This document shows positions 24,901 through 32,797 of a DNA stretch of 64,000 nt, piece after piece (position 1 is the first letter of the stretch; every line of letters starts with the position of its first letter). Made by a program: the position numbers and the translations under genes. Source of the stretch: Mycoplasmatota bacterium. Lineage in GTDB: Bacteria > Bacillota_I > Bacilli_A > MAG-NZ. Below the pieces are notes generated by a model, which was given only the letters and a program-made list of their open reading frames with translations, was not told the DNA's origin and searched no databases. The DNA is taken from assembly GCA_018394315.1 (NCBI GenBank), contig CP074575.1:1969501-2033500 (forward strand), in the 5' to 3' direction.

Positions 24901-25604
24901 AAAATCAAAGATTCATTGATAATAATTTCACGTGATGTATCTTTAGTAATTGTTATTCTTAATCCCTCTTTAACCATTCTAACAGGGAAAAATGATAGTG
25001 GTGCATTAAAATCAAAATCATTAAAAATACTTTTTCCTTCTACAAATGGATAAGCAATATATAAATCATATAAACCAGTTTCTTTTACATCTCTATCTAA
25101 CTCTCTAAAAAGAATACTTAATGACTTATATAAAGTCATATCCTGTTGATTCTCACTCTTACTTGATTTATATAGTTCAAATACCCTCTTATTGCCCTGA
25201 AAGAAGAGTTGTTCTAAAATCTTAGAAAATCCATTATTAACTAGGTCAAAATTCCTTTTTCTTCTTATTTCACCAACAAATAAATTAGTATTTCTTTTAT
25301 TAATATTTATTAATCTGCTCTCTAATGTATCTAATAACTTGATCTCTTTCTTTTCTAAAACAAAGACATCCTTATCACGCTCTAAAAGCTTATTCAGTTT
25401 TTCTAGAAATCCTTCAGCGTATTTATGAGTAAATACACTTCCAACACCATATAAAGAACTAAACTCATCTACAAATCTAGGTTTATTCTTTACAATTTCC
25501 TTAACCGCTTCGTCACTACATACAGTTCCATTACTCTCATCTTCTCTTAACCAATTACGGTACTCAATTAACTCATCATAAATTTTATGATCATTAATAT
25601 TCAT
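21936..25604 (-). CDS. HRDC domain-SF1 (Dna2/Upf1-like) helicase fusion with a nuclease-like tail
   Basis: This is a very large protein of about 1222 residues. The start at 25604 has AAGGGG upstream; a GTG at 25610 is less likely. Residues 1-80 resemble an HRDC domain (YDELIEYRNWLREDE, SDEAVKEIVKNKP, YGVGSVF). The helicase part has Walker A GPPGTGKSQ (about 386), a Q/R-rich region, Walker B FDEASQ (about 808), SGDSHQLKPS (motif III) and a late VAITRAKYKVYVFL (about 1057), as in the AAA_11/AAA_12 family of SF1 helicases. The last 120 residues have an IDGTIDLLVRD strand like endonuclease-fold proteins, but I see no clear catalytic set. The middle 400 residues are long and helical. DNA or RNA specificity is unknown. 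It stands alone, with its own terminator. Confidence 0.75.
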   Translation of the reverse strand: MNINDHKIYDELIEYRNWLREDESNGTVCSDEAVKEIVKNKPRFVDEFSSLYGVGSVFTHKYAEGFLEKLNKLLERDKDVFVLEKKEIKLLDTLESRLININKRNTNLFVGEIRRKRNFDLVNNGFSKILEQLFFQGNKRVFELYKSSKSENQQDMTLYKSLSILFRELDRDVKETGLYDLYIAYPFVEGKSIFNDFDFNAPLSFFPVRMVKEGLRITITKDTSREIIINESLILANMKLNTKQHQEIQDVEVDINNITYTEYIAYLANIYKTYGLEFSQLKDTNHQSLGEVNVDKFKTGFKLKKYMILGKFSNFSNLIQRDINYIKMENKLNSNLYDLLFDRRAPNKLGNEVNKELNINQIRNLDYSQRNVIDKLNKVDSVVIEGPPGTGKSQAIVSIISNEILNNGNCLMIAEKKAAIDVIYSRLGKVRNYSMIIDTSSNKLAFYEQLHDIFTLKTSDESHVNNTKSIELSMKDNLNKIKLLEEKINAKCLNGVTYNDLLKKYPKYDLSEKVARTKYFKVKRLYNKYFKRTKFALISESLKRIMSEETKKLIRHYQEHTKEYSTFKYVKDDLLYEDIHYFNQIVSDYISEKNDLEDLPKLKKFLTNNINSIKLSFRLRKYFRGYFKINKLIRKLNQLSILNDYIVESYTKTIKAKKVYDELSTREKRVWHYLNNNELDLELNYKETITIIANILINKFSKENSKTLKTIEKYNKSIDFIRNGFSKIEINNMNILEKILKINISRLVNYKQYSKMMKILKAKRKPSVGKFVRKYSYELFNSIKLWIVTPEVVSSILPLYKDLFSLCIFDEASQMYVEKSIPALYRSKKTVVSGDSHQLKPSSLGFGRVEGLKDPDDYLLDDMQIQDQDSLLDIANMKYERTYLNYHYRANYQEIINFSNYAFYHGKLIVPPYKYYDINNPPIEVLSVENGIWENKHNIEEAKAVVMKLYEVLKKKERSTTVGIITFNSPQRDLIEELIEDFTRNNQEFRILYEQEFYRGNTEQSEYIFVKNIENVQGDERDIIIISIGYGKNIDGKMIRQFGWLNQLNGENRLNVAITRAKYKVYVFLSFDPYNFSVGDLDSVGPKLLIEYLKYAVSVSKSDKLEQKRILANLDREIVKSKTPNSDFYKDFKKTCSKYNLSVINLDFVIDGTIDLLVRDKETQAQAGIIINDSYNGNIIRDNYFKGEYLRTRDISVYDIWLKNWWDDKASEINKIKKMISM

Positions 25605-25741
25605 AAACACACCCCTTATGATAAATATCTATCCAAAATTAATTATACTCAAATAAAAAAAGTAGTTTGTATATATATGTAGATTAAAGGAAATTAGAGA
25701 TATCAAATAGAGTATATGTATTGATACTTGTTAAATAATCT

Positions 25742-25772
25742 AAAAAAGCACTACTCAAAAATTGAATAGTGC
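25742..25772 (-). terminator. Intrinsic terminator downstream of the CapK-like gene region
   Basis: GCACTA / TAGTGC outer stem and TCAA / TTGA inner stem around an AAA loop, with a T6 tail on the minus strand (25747-25742). It probably closes the transcript of the polysaccharide locus. Confidence 0.75.
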
Positions 25773-25857
25773 ATCATCTTTTATCGATTTACCGTAAATC
25801 CGATAAAGTACTTTTACCATATAGTATGTAGTCTTTAATGTTTATCAAGTAGTTATT

Positions 25858-25962
25858 CTAATTAATCAAATCAAGTGCTTTGTTAGCACTACTAGTAACA
25901 AATATTTCTTAAATACCAGAAGCTGTATCTTCTTCAATAATATACTTAAATTGGTAGTTTAT
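25858..25962 (-). pseudogene. Possible decayed 3' end of an unidentified gene
   Basis: On the minus strand the frame reads NYQFKYIIEEDTASGI, then a TAA, then EIFVTSSANKALDLIN and a TAG. It has the composition of real protein but is interrupted by a stop and lacks a start. I cannot name the family. It could equally be chance. Confidence 0.25.
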
Positions 25963-26058
25963 CTATTATTGGTAATTGGTTTTAGTAACGTCTTTATTGA
26001 CACAATCCTTGTACCTAATTATCTCCATTATATATAGAACAAGAGCTATTCTAATCAA

Positions 26059-27378
26059 TTACTTAACCATTTCATTAACAATATATCTTCTCTTTCCAGA
26101 AGATAAAATAGGTATTTCTTTTACTATATTAATGTTTAATATTGCATCTATACCAACCAATCCTAATAGTTTATCTTTTAGTTCATCAAGATTTGAAAGT
26201 GTAGCATCAATGGTTAAATTAACCTCATATTCATATTCACTCACTTGAATGAATTGGTACTGAATTATACTTTTGGAAAAGAACCAAAGTAAGCTAGATA
26301 TTAAGTGTGGAGATATACGTGCTCCATGAATATCATATACTGAATCAATTTTCCTACCTCCAAAGCTTACAATTGCCCTCTTCATTACCCCGTTTCTTTC
26401 AACATAAGTAATTGCACCAATATCCCCCGTGTCGTATCTTATCATAGGCATTGCTTTATTAAATAAGTCAGTAATCACAATACGTCCTGCTTGTCCGTCT
26501 TCTAGCAAAGCATCTTTATCCATATCAAATATTTCAACAATATAATTTGCTTCATTAATTATGAAACAATTATTCTCAACATCATCTTGTCCGATTATTC
26601 CATTCTCTTGATTAGAGTATCTAGAAACACATGGACAATTAAATGCATTAATCATAGATTCTCTTGTTTCATCAACAAGCATTAATGCACCACTAACAAT
26701 TCCATAGATGTTACTGTTATTTGCTACTGAAGTACCATATTTATGAAAATAGTCGCGTAGTGCGTCATAAACCGAAGCGTATCCAATAAGCATAGACCCG
26801 TAACGAGATTTTTTTTCTATATCGGCTATGATATCACCAATACTTTCTTTATCATATTCACCGACGTTTTGTAAAGATATATTTTGAACCCATTGAACTA
26901 ATCGTGATTTATTATTTTTAGGAGTTATAGTTCTAAGATTAATTAAGTTTTTTCCAATTTTGAAGCCAACTTTTTCGCTATAATAAATAATCTCAGCAAT
27001 AACTCTTTTTCTTTTATCTTTGTTTTGAAAACAGACAAAAGGAGTCCCGGTAGAGCCACTTGTAAACATTGTAATAAGTTTGGATTTATCGAAATTACTA
27101 GATATAAAATCATCCTGATTATCTCTAATAATATTCTTATTTATAATGGGGAAATCTTCCAAGATATCCCCTTTGTCTTTATAAAAAATAGTAGTATTCT
27201 TCGCATGTTGGATTAAACTGCTTGATGTAATTACCTGACTTTCTTTTAATTCTAAAGAATTTGAATCCAAAAATTCATGACGTTTTACGTAGTAATACGC
27301 TTTTCTAACTTTACTTCCTCTTAATAAATCTAGACTCCAAAATGCAATTCTTCTTAGAAACACAAATATTCTTTCCAT
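26059..27378 (-). CDS. PaaK/CapK-like AMP-dependent ligase family protein
   Basis: The protein has 439 residues with a GGAGAGACCC ribosome site. It belongs to the phenylacetate-CoA ligase (PaaK) / capsular CapK family of adenylate-forming enzymes: MFTSGSTGTPFVCFQNKDKR (about 99-118) is the phosphate-binding loop, and MPMIRYDTGDIGAITYVERNG (about 315-335) and FGGRKIDSVYD (about 343) are the further adenylation motifs. CapK-like members occur in polysaccharide loci, where they are thought to activate an acid for transfer to the glycan; the substrate is unknown here. It is last in the locus, 30 nt after glmS. Confidence 0.8.
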   Translation of the reverse strand: MERIFVFLRRIAFWSLDLLRGSKVRKAYYYVKRHEFLDSNSLELKESQVITSSSLIQHAKNTTIFYKDKGDILEDFPIINKNIIRDNQDDFISSNFDKSKLITMFTSGSTGTPFVCFQNKDKRKRVIAEIIYYSEKVGFKIGKNLINLRTITPKNNKSRLVQWVQNISLQNVGEYDKESIGDIIADIEKKSRYGSMLIGYASVYDALRDYFHKYGTSVANNSNIYGIVSGALMLVDETRESMINAFNCPCVSRYSNQENGIIGQDDVENNCFIINEANYIVEIFDMDKDALLEDGQAGRIVITDLFNKAMPMIRYDTGDIGAITYVERNGVMKRAIVSFGGRKIDSVYDIHGARISPHLISSLLWFFSKSIIQYQFIQVSEYEYEVNLTIDATLSNLDELKDKLLGLVGIDAILNINIVKEIPILSSGKRRYIVNEMVK

Positions 27379-27408
27379 GGGTCTCTCCTATAGAATACTA
27401 TATTATAT

Positions 27409-29187
27409 TTATTCTACTGTAACACTCTTAGCTAAGTTTCTTGGTTTATCAATATCTAACCCTCTATTAAGAGCTGCATAATATGAAATATATTGAGTTG
27501 GAATAACAGTTATTAAAGCAGTTAATAACGGATGAACATCATTTAATATAATTTCATCTGACTCATTCGAAACTGATTTTGTAGAAATCACTAACGTATT
27601 AGCACCTCTACTTTCAACTTCCTTAACATTTCCTCTTGTATTTAAATTAGTATCTTTACTAGAAATAATTGCTAAGACTGGTACGTTATCTTCTATTAAT
27701 GCAATTGTACCATGTTTTAATTCACCAGCTGCAAATCCTTCTGTTTGAATGTAACTAATTTCTTTAAGTTTTAAAGCTGCTTCCATTGCCACATAGTAAT
27801 CAATTCCTCTACCTATGTAAAAACAATTTCTAGTGTCACTCAAATAACTCTCAGCATAATCTTTAATCTTATTCTTCAAAGAATATACTTCATCAATAGT
27901 ATTAGCAACTTTACTTAATTCTTTATATAAATCAATCTCATAATCGCTAATACAAAATGCTAATATGCTTAATACGGCTATTTGAGCTGTATAAGCTTTT
28001 GTGCTAGCAACAGCTATTTCAGGCCCAGCATGTAACAGTAAAGTATAAGTTGCCTCTCTTGATAGAGTTGACCCAGCAACATTAGTGATTGTCAAACTTT
28101 TATAACCTAATTGATTAATTTTCTTTAAACATGCTCTACTATCAGCAGTTTCACCACTTTGAGTTATAAATATAAAGAATGGATTATCACTTAATACCGG
28201 AGTATTATAAACAAATTCACTAGCTATATGAACATCAACTGGTTTATTACTCATTGTTTCTATAATCTTCTTACCAACTATACCAGCATGGTAACTGGTT
28301 CCAGCAGCAATGATATTGATTCTATCTGAGTTTTCTAACTCAGATAACAAATCGTTATCAACAACGAATCCATCATCATAATACTCACTTAAGATTTTTC
28401 TAATCACGGAGCTTTGTTCTTCTATTTCTTTTAACATATAATGTGGATATTGACCTAACTCAATATCATCACTATTGAGTTCAGATATATAACTATCCCT
28501 ATTTACGACCACACCTTCTTTATCATAAATAATAAAATCATCTTTACCAATGACTGCAAATTCCATATCCTCAAAAGGAACAAACTCATTTGTTTCTTTT
28601 ATCATGCAAGAAACATCAGATCCTAGCATATTAAATTCGTCACCTACACCAATAATCATCGGTGACATATTTTTAATTGCGTATAATCTATTGTTATCCA
28701 AAGTATCGACTAAGGCTAATGCATAGGAACCTTTAACTATTTTCATAAATTCCATAATACCTACTTTAACACAACAACTACTCTTAACTAAAACACTCAT
28801 TAAAGAAGCTAATATTTCAGTATCGGTCTCTGAAACTAAATCAATCCCTTTTAAGTAAGTATCTCTTAAATATACCTCATTCTCAATAACACCATTATGT
28901 ACTAAAATAAATCTATTATCATATGACATATGAGGATGAGAATTAATCTTGCTTGGTCTTCCATGAGTAGCCCATCTAGTATGACCAATACCAATTGATG
29001 CAAATATGTCTCTATTAACAGTTTGTTCCATATTTACTATACGCCCTTTTTCCTTAAAGACATATTCTCCATCACCTATCAAGGCTACTCCACTTGAGTC
29101 ATACCCTCTATACTCTAGTTTTTTCAGTCCATCTATTATAATATCCTTACAATCATTTTCACCAATATAACCTACAATACCGCACAT
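27409..29187 (-). CDS. glmS: Glutamine-fructose-6-phosphate aminotransferase (isomerizing)
   Basis: GlmS makes glucosamine 6-phosphate from fructose 6-phosphate and glutamine, the first step to UDP-GlcNAc. The start is at the ATG before Cys (29187), since the exposed Cys is the glutaminase nucleophile (MCGIVGYIGEN); the upstream GTG at 29196 overlaps the ribosome site GAGGTGG. The Ntn glutaminase (residues 1-220) has GHTRWATHG and HNGVIEN. Two SIS sugar-isomerase domains follow: AAGTSYHAG and SGETADSR, then GRGIDYYVAMEAALKLKEI, LKHGTIALIE and the C-terminal NRGLDIDKPRNLAKSVTVE. It has its own promoter and no glmS ribozyme is possible, since only 68 nt separate it from the upstream gene. It supplies the polysaccharide locus and the cell wall. 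Confidence 0.98.
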   Translation of the reverse strand: MCGIVGYIGENDCKDIIIDGLKKLEYRGYDSSGVALIGDGEYVFKEKGRIVNMEQTVNRDIFASIGIGHTRWATHGRPSKINSHPHMSYDNRFILVHNGVIENEVYLRDTYLKGIDLVSETDTEILASLMSVLVKSSCCVKVGIMEFMKIVKGSYALALVDTLDNNRLYAIKNMSPMIIGVGDEFNMLGSDVSCMIKETNEFVPFEDMEFAVIGKDDFIIYDKEGVVVNRDSYISELNSDDIELGQYPHYMLKEIEEQSSVIRKILSEYYDDGFVVDNDLLSELENSDRINIIAAGTSYHAGIVGKKIIETMSNKPVDVHIASEFVYNTPVLSDNPFFIFITQSGETADSRACLKKINQLGYKSLTITNVAGSTLSREATYTLLLHAGPEIAVASTKAYTAQIAVLSILAFCISDYEIDLYKELSKVANTIDEVYSLKNKIKDYAESYLSDTRNCFYIGRGIDYYVAMEAALKLKEISYIQTEGFAAGELKHGTIALIEDNVPVLAIISSKDTNLNTRGNVKEVESRGANTLVISTKSVSNESDEIILNDVHPLLTALITVIPTQYISYYAALNRGLDIDKPRNLAKSVTVE

Positions 29188-29207
29188 ATATACCACCTCA
29201 CATATTT

Positions 29208-29236
29208 ATATTATTCCAAAAACTAAATAATGACAA
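29208..29236 (-). promoter_or_regulatory. Promoter of glmS
   Basis: -35 TTGTCA (29236-29231), a 17-bp spacer and -10 TAATAT (29213-29208), 20 bp before the start codon region. Confidence 0.6.
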
Positions 29237-29254
29237 AATTTCTAAACAAAACAA

Positions 29255-30559
29255 TCAAACTTGATTTGTCTCTTTTAACATATTCATGTATCTACTACTT
29301 ATCAGTACAAAAACAATAAGAATAAATGGTGAATGAAGAGCATTCAAACTATTAAAGAACCACTTTACATATATAAATACTAACGCTGCAAGTAGAGAAA
29401 TATTATTGATATCATATTTTACTATCTTAAATGCATAAATCATTTGCTTAACCAATAAGAAAACAAATATACCAAATACCACTATCCCCCCAGATAATAA
29501 TACGTCAATATACTGATTATGAACATTAGTAGCTAAATAAGTCTTTCCTGCTTCTTCCATAATAAATACACTTTGTCCATTACCAAATATAGTTGTGAGT
29601 GGATTTGCAAATGTCAAATCAATTGCTGCTTTCCACACGTCAGTACGCATACTAGATATTCCACTTAATGTCTTGTCACCAGTAAACACCTTTAAAAAAC
29701 TCTTAAAATCATTTAGTAAAGCAGCTTGTCCAATTGAATTTAAATAATATACTACTCCTGTTAAAGTAATAATAGCTACTAAAAACAAAAGAATAGACCT
29801 CTTAAGAATTATCTTTTTAGATACTATCAGATAAATTAGTACAACAAGTAGACTAATAAATAAACCAATAAAAGCAGCTCTTGATAAAGATAGTAATACA
29901 ATACCAAAAAAGAATACACCTACTAAACTACTTACAAGGTTAATCTTCTTATTGAATAATAACGGTATTAGTAACAACAACCCTACTATTGCAAAGGGAT
30001 CTGGTAAATAATTACTGTTACCAAAACCAAATAAATACAAACGACCATGTTCCATAAAATTGTTTACAAAAATCTGATATATAATAATCATACCCACAGT
30101 AACCAAACTTATCATTATACCTATGTTTATCCATTTGTGATAAACATTCTTGACACTTGGAATAGCAGAAAGTAAAAACAGCATAGAAACAAAATAAAAA
30201 GCTATAGACAGGTTATTTGGACCTGCTCCATAAAACAAACCTAATGGCACATAACCATTATAAGCATATAATTTCATTTCACTCATGTTTTGAAAAAGTG
30301 AGCAAAATAAGAAAAATCCCATAATGAGAATCAAGATTCGTTCTGTTTTAAAGACTTTAAAGGACAACTTATATTGATTCTTAAAATAGCGAAAAGTAAA
30401 AATCGAAACTAAAAAAATAATGCCGATTGAAGCGTAAATATTTCTTAGTTTATATAAGTGAAATATTTCAGGGTCTTTATTATATAATAAAGGAGTAATT
30501 CCTAGTAATATAATAAAAAAAACACTTTGAGTTAAAATTGGTAGTTTTAAGTTTTTCAT
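29255..30559 (-). CDS. Wzy/O-antigen-ligase-type membrane protein
   Basis: This is an integral membrane protein of about 434 residues with roughly 10-12 hydrophobic segments and the typical Wzy_C/O-antigen ligase signature in the second half (SLSRAAFIGLFISLLVVLIY, then FGNGQSVF, NVHNQYIDVLLSGGIVVFGIF). The large periplasmic loop carries these conserved Arg, Asn and His positions. It either polymerises repeat units at the undecaprenyl pyrophosphate level or transfers the chain to an acceptor. I start it at ATG 30559, with GGAGG five bases before it; the 30577 frame includes the ribosome site. It has its own promoter. Wzy and ligase functions cannot be separated by sequence here. Confidence 0.8.
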   Translation of the reverse strand: MKNLKLPILTQSVFFIILLGITPLLYNKDPEIFHLYKLRNIYASIGIIFLVSIFTFRYFKNQYKLSFKVFKTERILILIMGFFLFCSLFQNMSEMKLYAYNGYVPLGLFYGAGPNNLSIAFYFVSMLFLLSAIPSVKNVYHKWINIGIMISLVTVGMIIIYQIFVNNFMEHGRLYLFGFGNSNYLPDPFAIVGLLLLIPLLFNKKINLVSSLVGVFFFGIVLLSLSRAAFIGLFISLLVVLIYLIVSKKIILKRSILLFLVAIITLTGVVYYLNSIGQAALLNDFKSFLKVFTGDKTLSGISSMRTDVWKAAIDLTFANPLTTIFGNGQSVFIMEEAGKTYLATNVHNQYIDVLLSGGIVVFGIFVFLLVKQMIYAFKIVKYDINNISLLAALVFIYVKWFFNSLNALHSPFILIVFVLISSRYMNMLKETNQV

Positions 30560-30585
30560 AATCATCCTCCATAACATTCTTCTAC

Positions 30586-30614
30586 ATTTTACTACAATTT
30601 TCCATTATTCTCAA
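30586..30614 (-). promoter_or_regulatory. Promoter of the first Wzy-like gene
   Basis: -35 TTGAGA (30614-30609), a 17-bp spacer and -10 TAAAAT (30591-30586). Confidence 0.5.
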
Positions 30615-30616
30615 TT

Positions 30617-30642
30617 AAATAAAAGCGGAGAATTATCTCCAC
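30617..30642 (-). terminator. Intrinsic terminator of the SDR gene
   Basis: GTGGAGA / TCTCCGC (30642-30636 with 30631-30625, one G-U pair), TAAT loop, TTTTATTT tail on the minus strand. It ends the ATP-grasp/SDR transcript. Confidence 0.75.
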
Positions 30643-30648
30643 ATTCAA

Positions 30649-31578
30649 CTATCCTTGATTCTTTATTACATAATCCATAGTATCAGAAATACTCTTTTCA
30701 ATAGAAATCATTGGCTTCCAATCTAAATAATTCTTTGCCTTGTCATTGCAGATAGTAAAAATTTGATTTTTGTTATCAATATCACGTTTGTTAACACTCA
30801 CTATAGTGTTATTCTTTTTGCCCCATTCAATAAAACACTCAACTAATCCCTCAATTGTTATACCTTTGTTTGAAGATATATTAAATGTTTCTCCTAGAAT
30901 ACTATTATCGGTACTCCCAACAACCTTCACAATTGAACTTGCAACATCTCTTACGTCAATAAAATCTACAATTTTAGAAACATTTCCATATAAAGTAATA
31001 GGATCATTATTGATTATTTTATTTGGAAAGATAGTGCTAACAATATTATCACTATTAGAAAAAATACTAGGGCCAATTATTCTTGATATTCTTAGTATCA
31101 CTGATTTGATGTTTATATTACTAATAACTTCAAGTTCAGCCTCATATTTTGATTGTGAATAAATGGTCATAGGAGAAAGCTTAAAGTTTTCTGTAATATT
31201 ATTACCCAGCGATCCATATACTGCTTGTGTTGAAATGTAAATGAACTTAACATCCTGTCTTACTTCCAATTGCTCAATTAATTTTTTCGTACCTGATACA
31301 TTCACTTTCTTTGCTACATAATTAGAACATATGTTTGGTCGTGCTGCAGCAGAGTGAATAACAACATTGACGTCACTAGGAACTGAAAAAGTATCCAAAT
31401 CTCCTTTTAGAAAAATTATCTTATTATTCTTAGGTAGATTCAAAATTGCTAAATTTCTTTTTTCCTCACTTCTATATAGTGCATATATTTTATTAATATT
31501 TCTTGAACATAATTGTTTAAGTGTCTCAAAACCTAAAAACCCAGTGCTGCCAGTTAATAAAACATTGATTTTATTCAT
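30649..31578 (-). CDS. NAD-dependent epimerase/dehydratase (extended SDR)
   Basis: The protein has about 309 residues. The Rossmann glycine motif is at the N-terminus (LLTGSTGFLG) and the catalytic YxxxK in IYSQSKYEAELEV (about 140-150), with a Ser in STQAVYG. It has the shape of a UDP-sugar 4-epimerase/dehydratase or a GDP-fucose-type SDR. The start at 31578 (MNKINVLLTG) overlaps the end of the ATP-grasp gene by 8 bases; the longer frame reads through that gene. The product sugar cannot be assigned. It is probably coupled to the ATP-grasp gene. Confidence 0.85.
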   Translation of the reverse strand: MNKINVLLTGSTGFLGFETLKQLCSRNINKIYALYRSEEKRNLAILNLPKNNKIIFLKGDLDTFSVPSDVNVVIHSAAARPNICSNYVAKKVNVSGTKKLIEQLEVRQDVKFIYISTQAVYGSLGNNITENFKLSPMTIYSQSKYEAELEVISNINIKSVILRISRIIGPSIFSNSDNIVSTIFPNKIINNDPITLYGNVSKIVDFIDVRDVASSIVKVVGSTDNSILGETFNISSNKGITIEGLVECFIEWGKKNNTIVSVNKRDIDNKNQIFTICNDKAKNYLDWKPMISIEKSISDTMDYVIKNQG

Positions 31579-32656
31579 TAACCAATACTTTTTTATGTTC
31601 AAGTTCAATTAATTGTGATTTATCAAAGATTACCTCATCATAAAACCTAGAAATAACTTTATTATAATCAGTTTGTAATATCTTCTCTAATTGAAGTTTA
31701 GAATAATCAAATACGTAGTCACAAACAGCAGCAACACATTCTTTATATCCAACTACATGTCTAACACCAGTAATGCCAGTAAATCTCGGATTAATTTCAA
31801 AGACATACAAGCCGTTACAAGTTAATTTACATTGAAAATTACATGGACCCCTTAACCCTATATCAATCAATTTATTTGCCATAGATTTTATAACTTTTTC
31901 AATTGCCTTATCCTTAAATGGATAAATCTTTACTGGCATACCTGCTTTCAGAGTATTCTCGCTTATAAACGTTCCAATCAATTCTCCAGTACTGCTAACA
32001 TTTACTTGAACAGAAATCTCCTTCTCTTGAATTAACTTTCCGCCATCATAACAATCAGAGATAGTAATATTCTTCTTGTTCCCGTATTTGTTTTTATCTA
32101 CTAAAAAATCCTGAAAGACATAGTTATCCCAATCACTGTTCTTGAATTCATCATAATTGAATAAAACATGAACCCCACAAGATGCAGAACCAGACTTGGG
32201 TTTAGCTATAATTGGAAATCCACAACTTTTTATTAATTCATTTACGTTATCATAACTTGTAGTCATAACAAAAGGTAAGTTAAATTGCTTAAAAAACTCA
32301 TAAGTATTCTTTTTATCCCTTGTAATACTAATCACTTCAGGCGAAGATACTACAATTTTGGAGTTAAACAATCCACTTTCATTTATCTGTGAAAGGACGG
32401 ACAACTCTACATCAGAACCTGGAATAATTAAGTTTACTTTATTGTCTTTACAAATTCTCTTCAGCAATTCAACATAGTTCCTGCTTGAAGCTCTAGGTAC
32501 AAGATAGCTTTTATTAGTTTTAAAAAGTCCAGAGCTAAATGGTTCAATATCAACTCCAATTAAATCTAAATGTAAGTCACTCATCTTAAGAGCCTTTATT
32601 ACTGGATTTGCAATCTCACTTCCTGCAGCAGTTATCAATATTCTTTTTCTTTCCAT
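31571..32656 (-). CDS. ATP-grasp family carboxylate-amine ligase-like protein
   Basis: The protein has 361 residues. The N-terminal part is a pre-ATP-grasp fold (MERKRILITAAGSEIANP, IPGSDVELSVL). The ATP-grasp core has FPIIAKPKSGSASCGVHVLF (about 148-167, ATP-binding loop) and FEINPRFTGITGVRHVVGYKE (about 291-311), where EINPR is the metal-binding acid motif, as in carbamoyl-phosphate-synthase-like ligases. It couples a carboxylate to an amine with ATP. In a polysaccharide locus it may add an amino acid or other amide to a sugar precursor, but that is inference. It has its own promoter and is followed by the overlapping SDR gene. Confidence 0.82.
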   Translation of the reverse strand: MERKRILITAAGSEIANPVIKALKMSDLHLDLIGVDIEPFSSGLFKTNKSYLVPRASSRNYVELLKRICKDNKVNLIIPGSDVELSVLSQINESGLFNSKIVVSSPEVISITRDKKNTYEFFKQFNLPFVMTTSYDNVNELIKSCGFPIIAKPKSGSASCGVHVLFNYDEFKNSDWDNYVFQDFLVDKNKYGNKKNITISDCYDGGKLIQEKEISVQVNVSSTGELIGTFISENTLKAGMPVKIYPFKDKAIEKVIKSMANKLIDIGLRGPCNFQCKLTCNGLYVFEINPRFTGITGVRHVVGYKECVAAVCDYVFDYSKLQLEKILQTDYNKVISRFYDEVIFDKSQLIELEHKKVLVNE

Positions 32657-32763
32657 AAAATCCCCCGTAGTTCTTCATTAAGAATTCAATTACAACTACA
32701 TCTATCAATTTTATTTATAAAGTAAGTAAATATTATTTTAATCGCTACAATATTAATGAATTT

Positions 32764-32791
32764 ATTATAGTATATTAGATTAGCAGAACAA
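32764..32791 (-). promoter_or_regulatory. Promoter of the ATP-grasp/SDR genes
   Basis: -35 TTGTTC (32791-32786), a 16-bp spacer and -10 TATAAT (32769-32764). It marks the right edge of a separate transcription unit from the main polysaccharide run. Confidence 0.6.
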
Positions 32792-32797
32792 ATTTTA

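Larger units (their letters stand above)
25611..26058. other. Long gene-free stretch with a terminator and a decayed coding remnant
   Basis: No intact gene was found in these 448 bases. A terminator lies at 25742-25772, an imperfect inverted repeat around TTATCGATTTAC (25781-25806), a short AGTGCT/AGCACT hairpin (25873-25889) and a stop-interrupted protein-like stretch on the minus strand (25858-25962). Confidence 0.5.

Noticed and set aside
25611-26058. CRISPR array or tRNA in the long gap
   Set aside because: No regularly spaced repeats and no cloverleaf or CCA end were found; the two hairpins are single terminator-like elements.
29188-29254. A glmS ribozyme upstream of glmS
   Set aside because: Only 67 bases separate glmS from the next gene, and an ordinary TTGTCA/TAATAT promoter fills them; there is no room for the ribozyme core.
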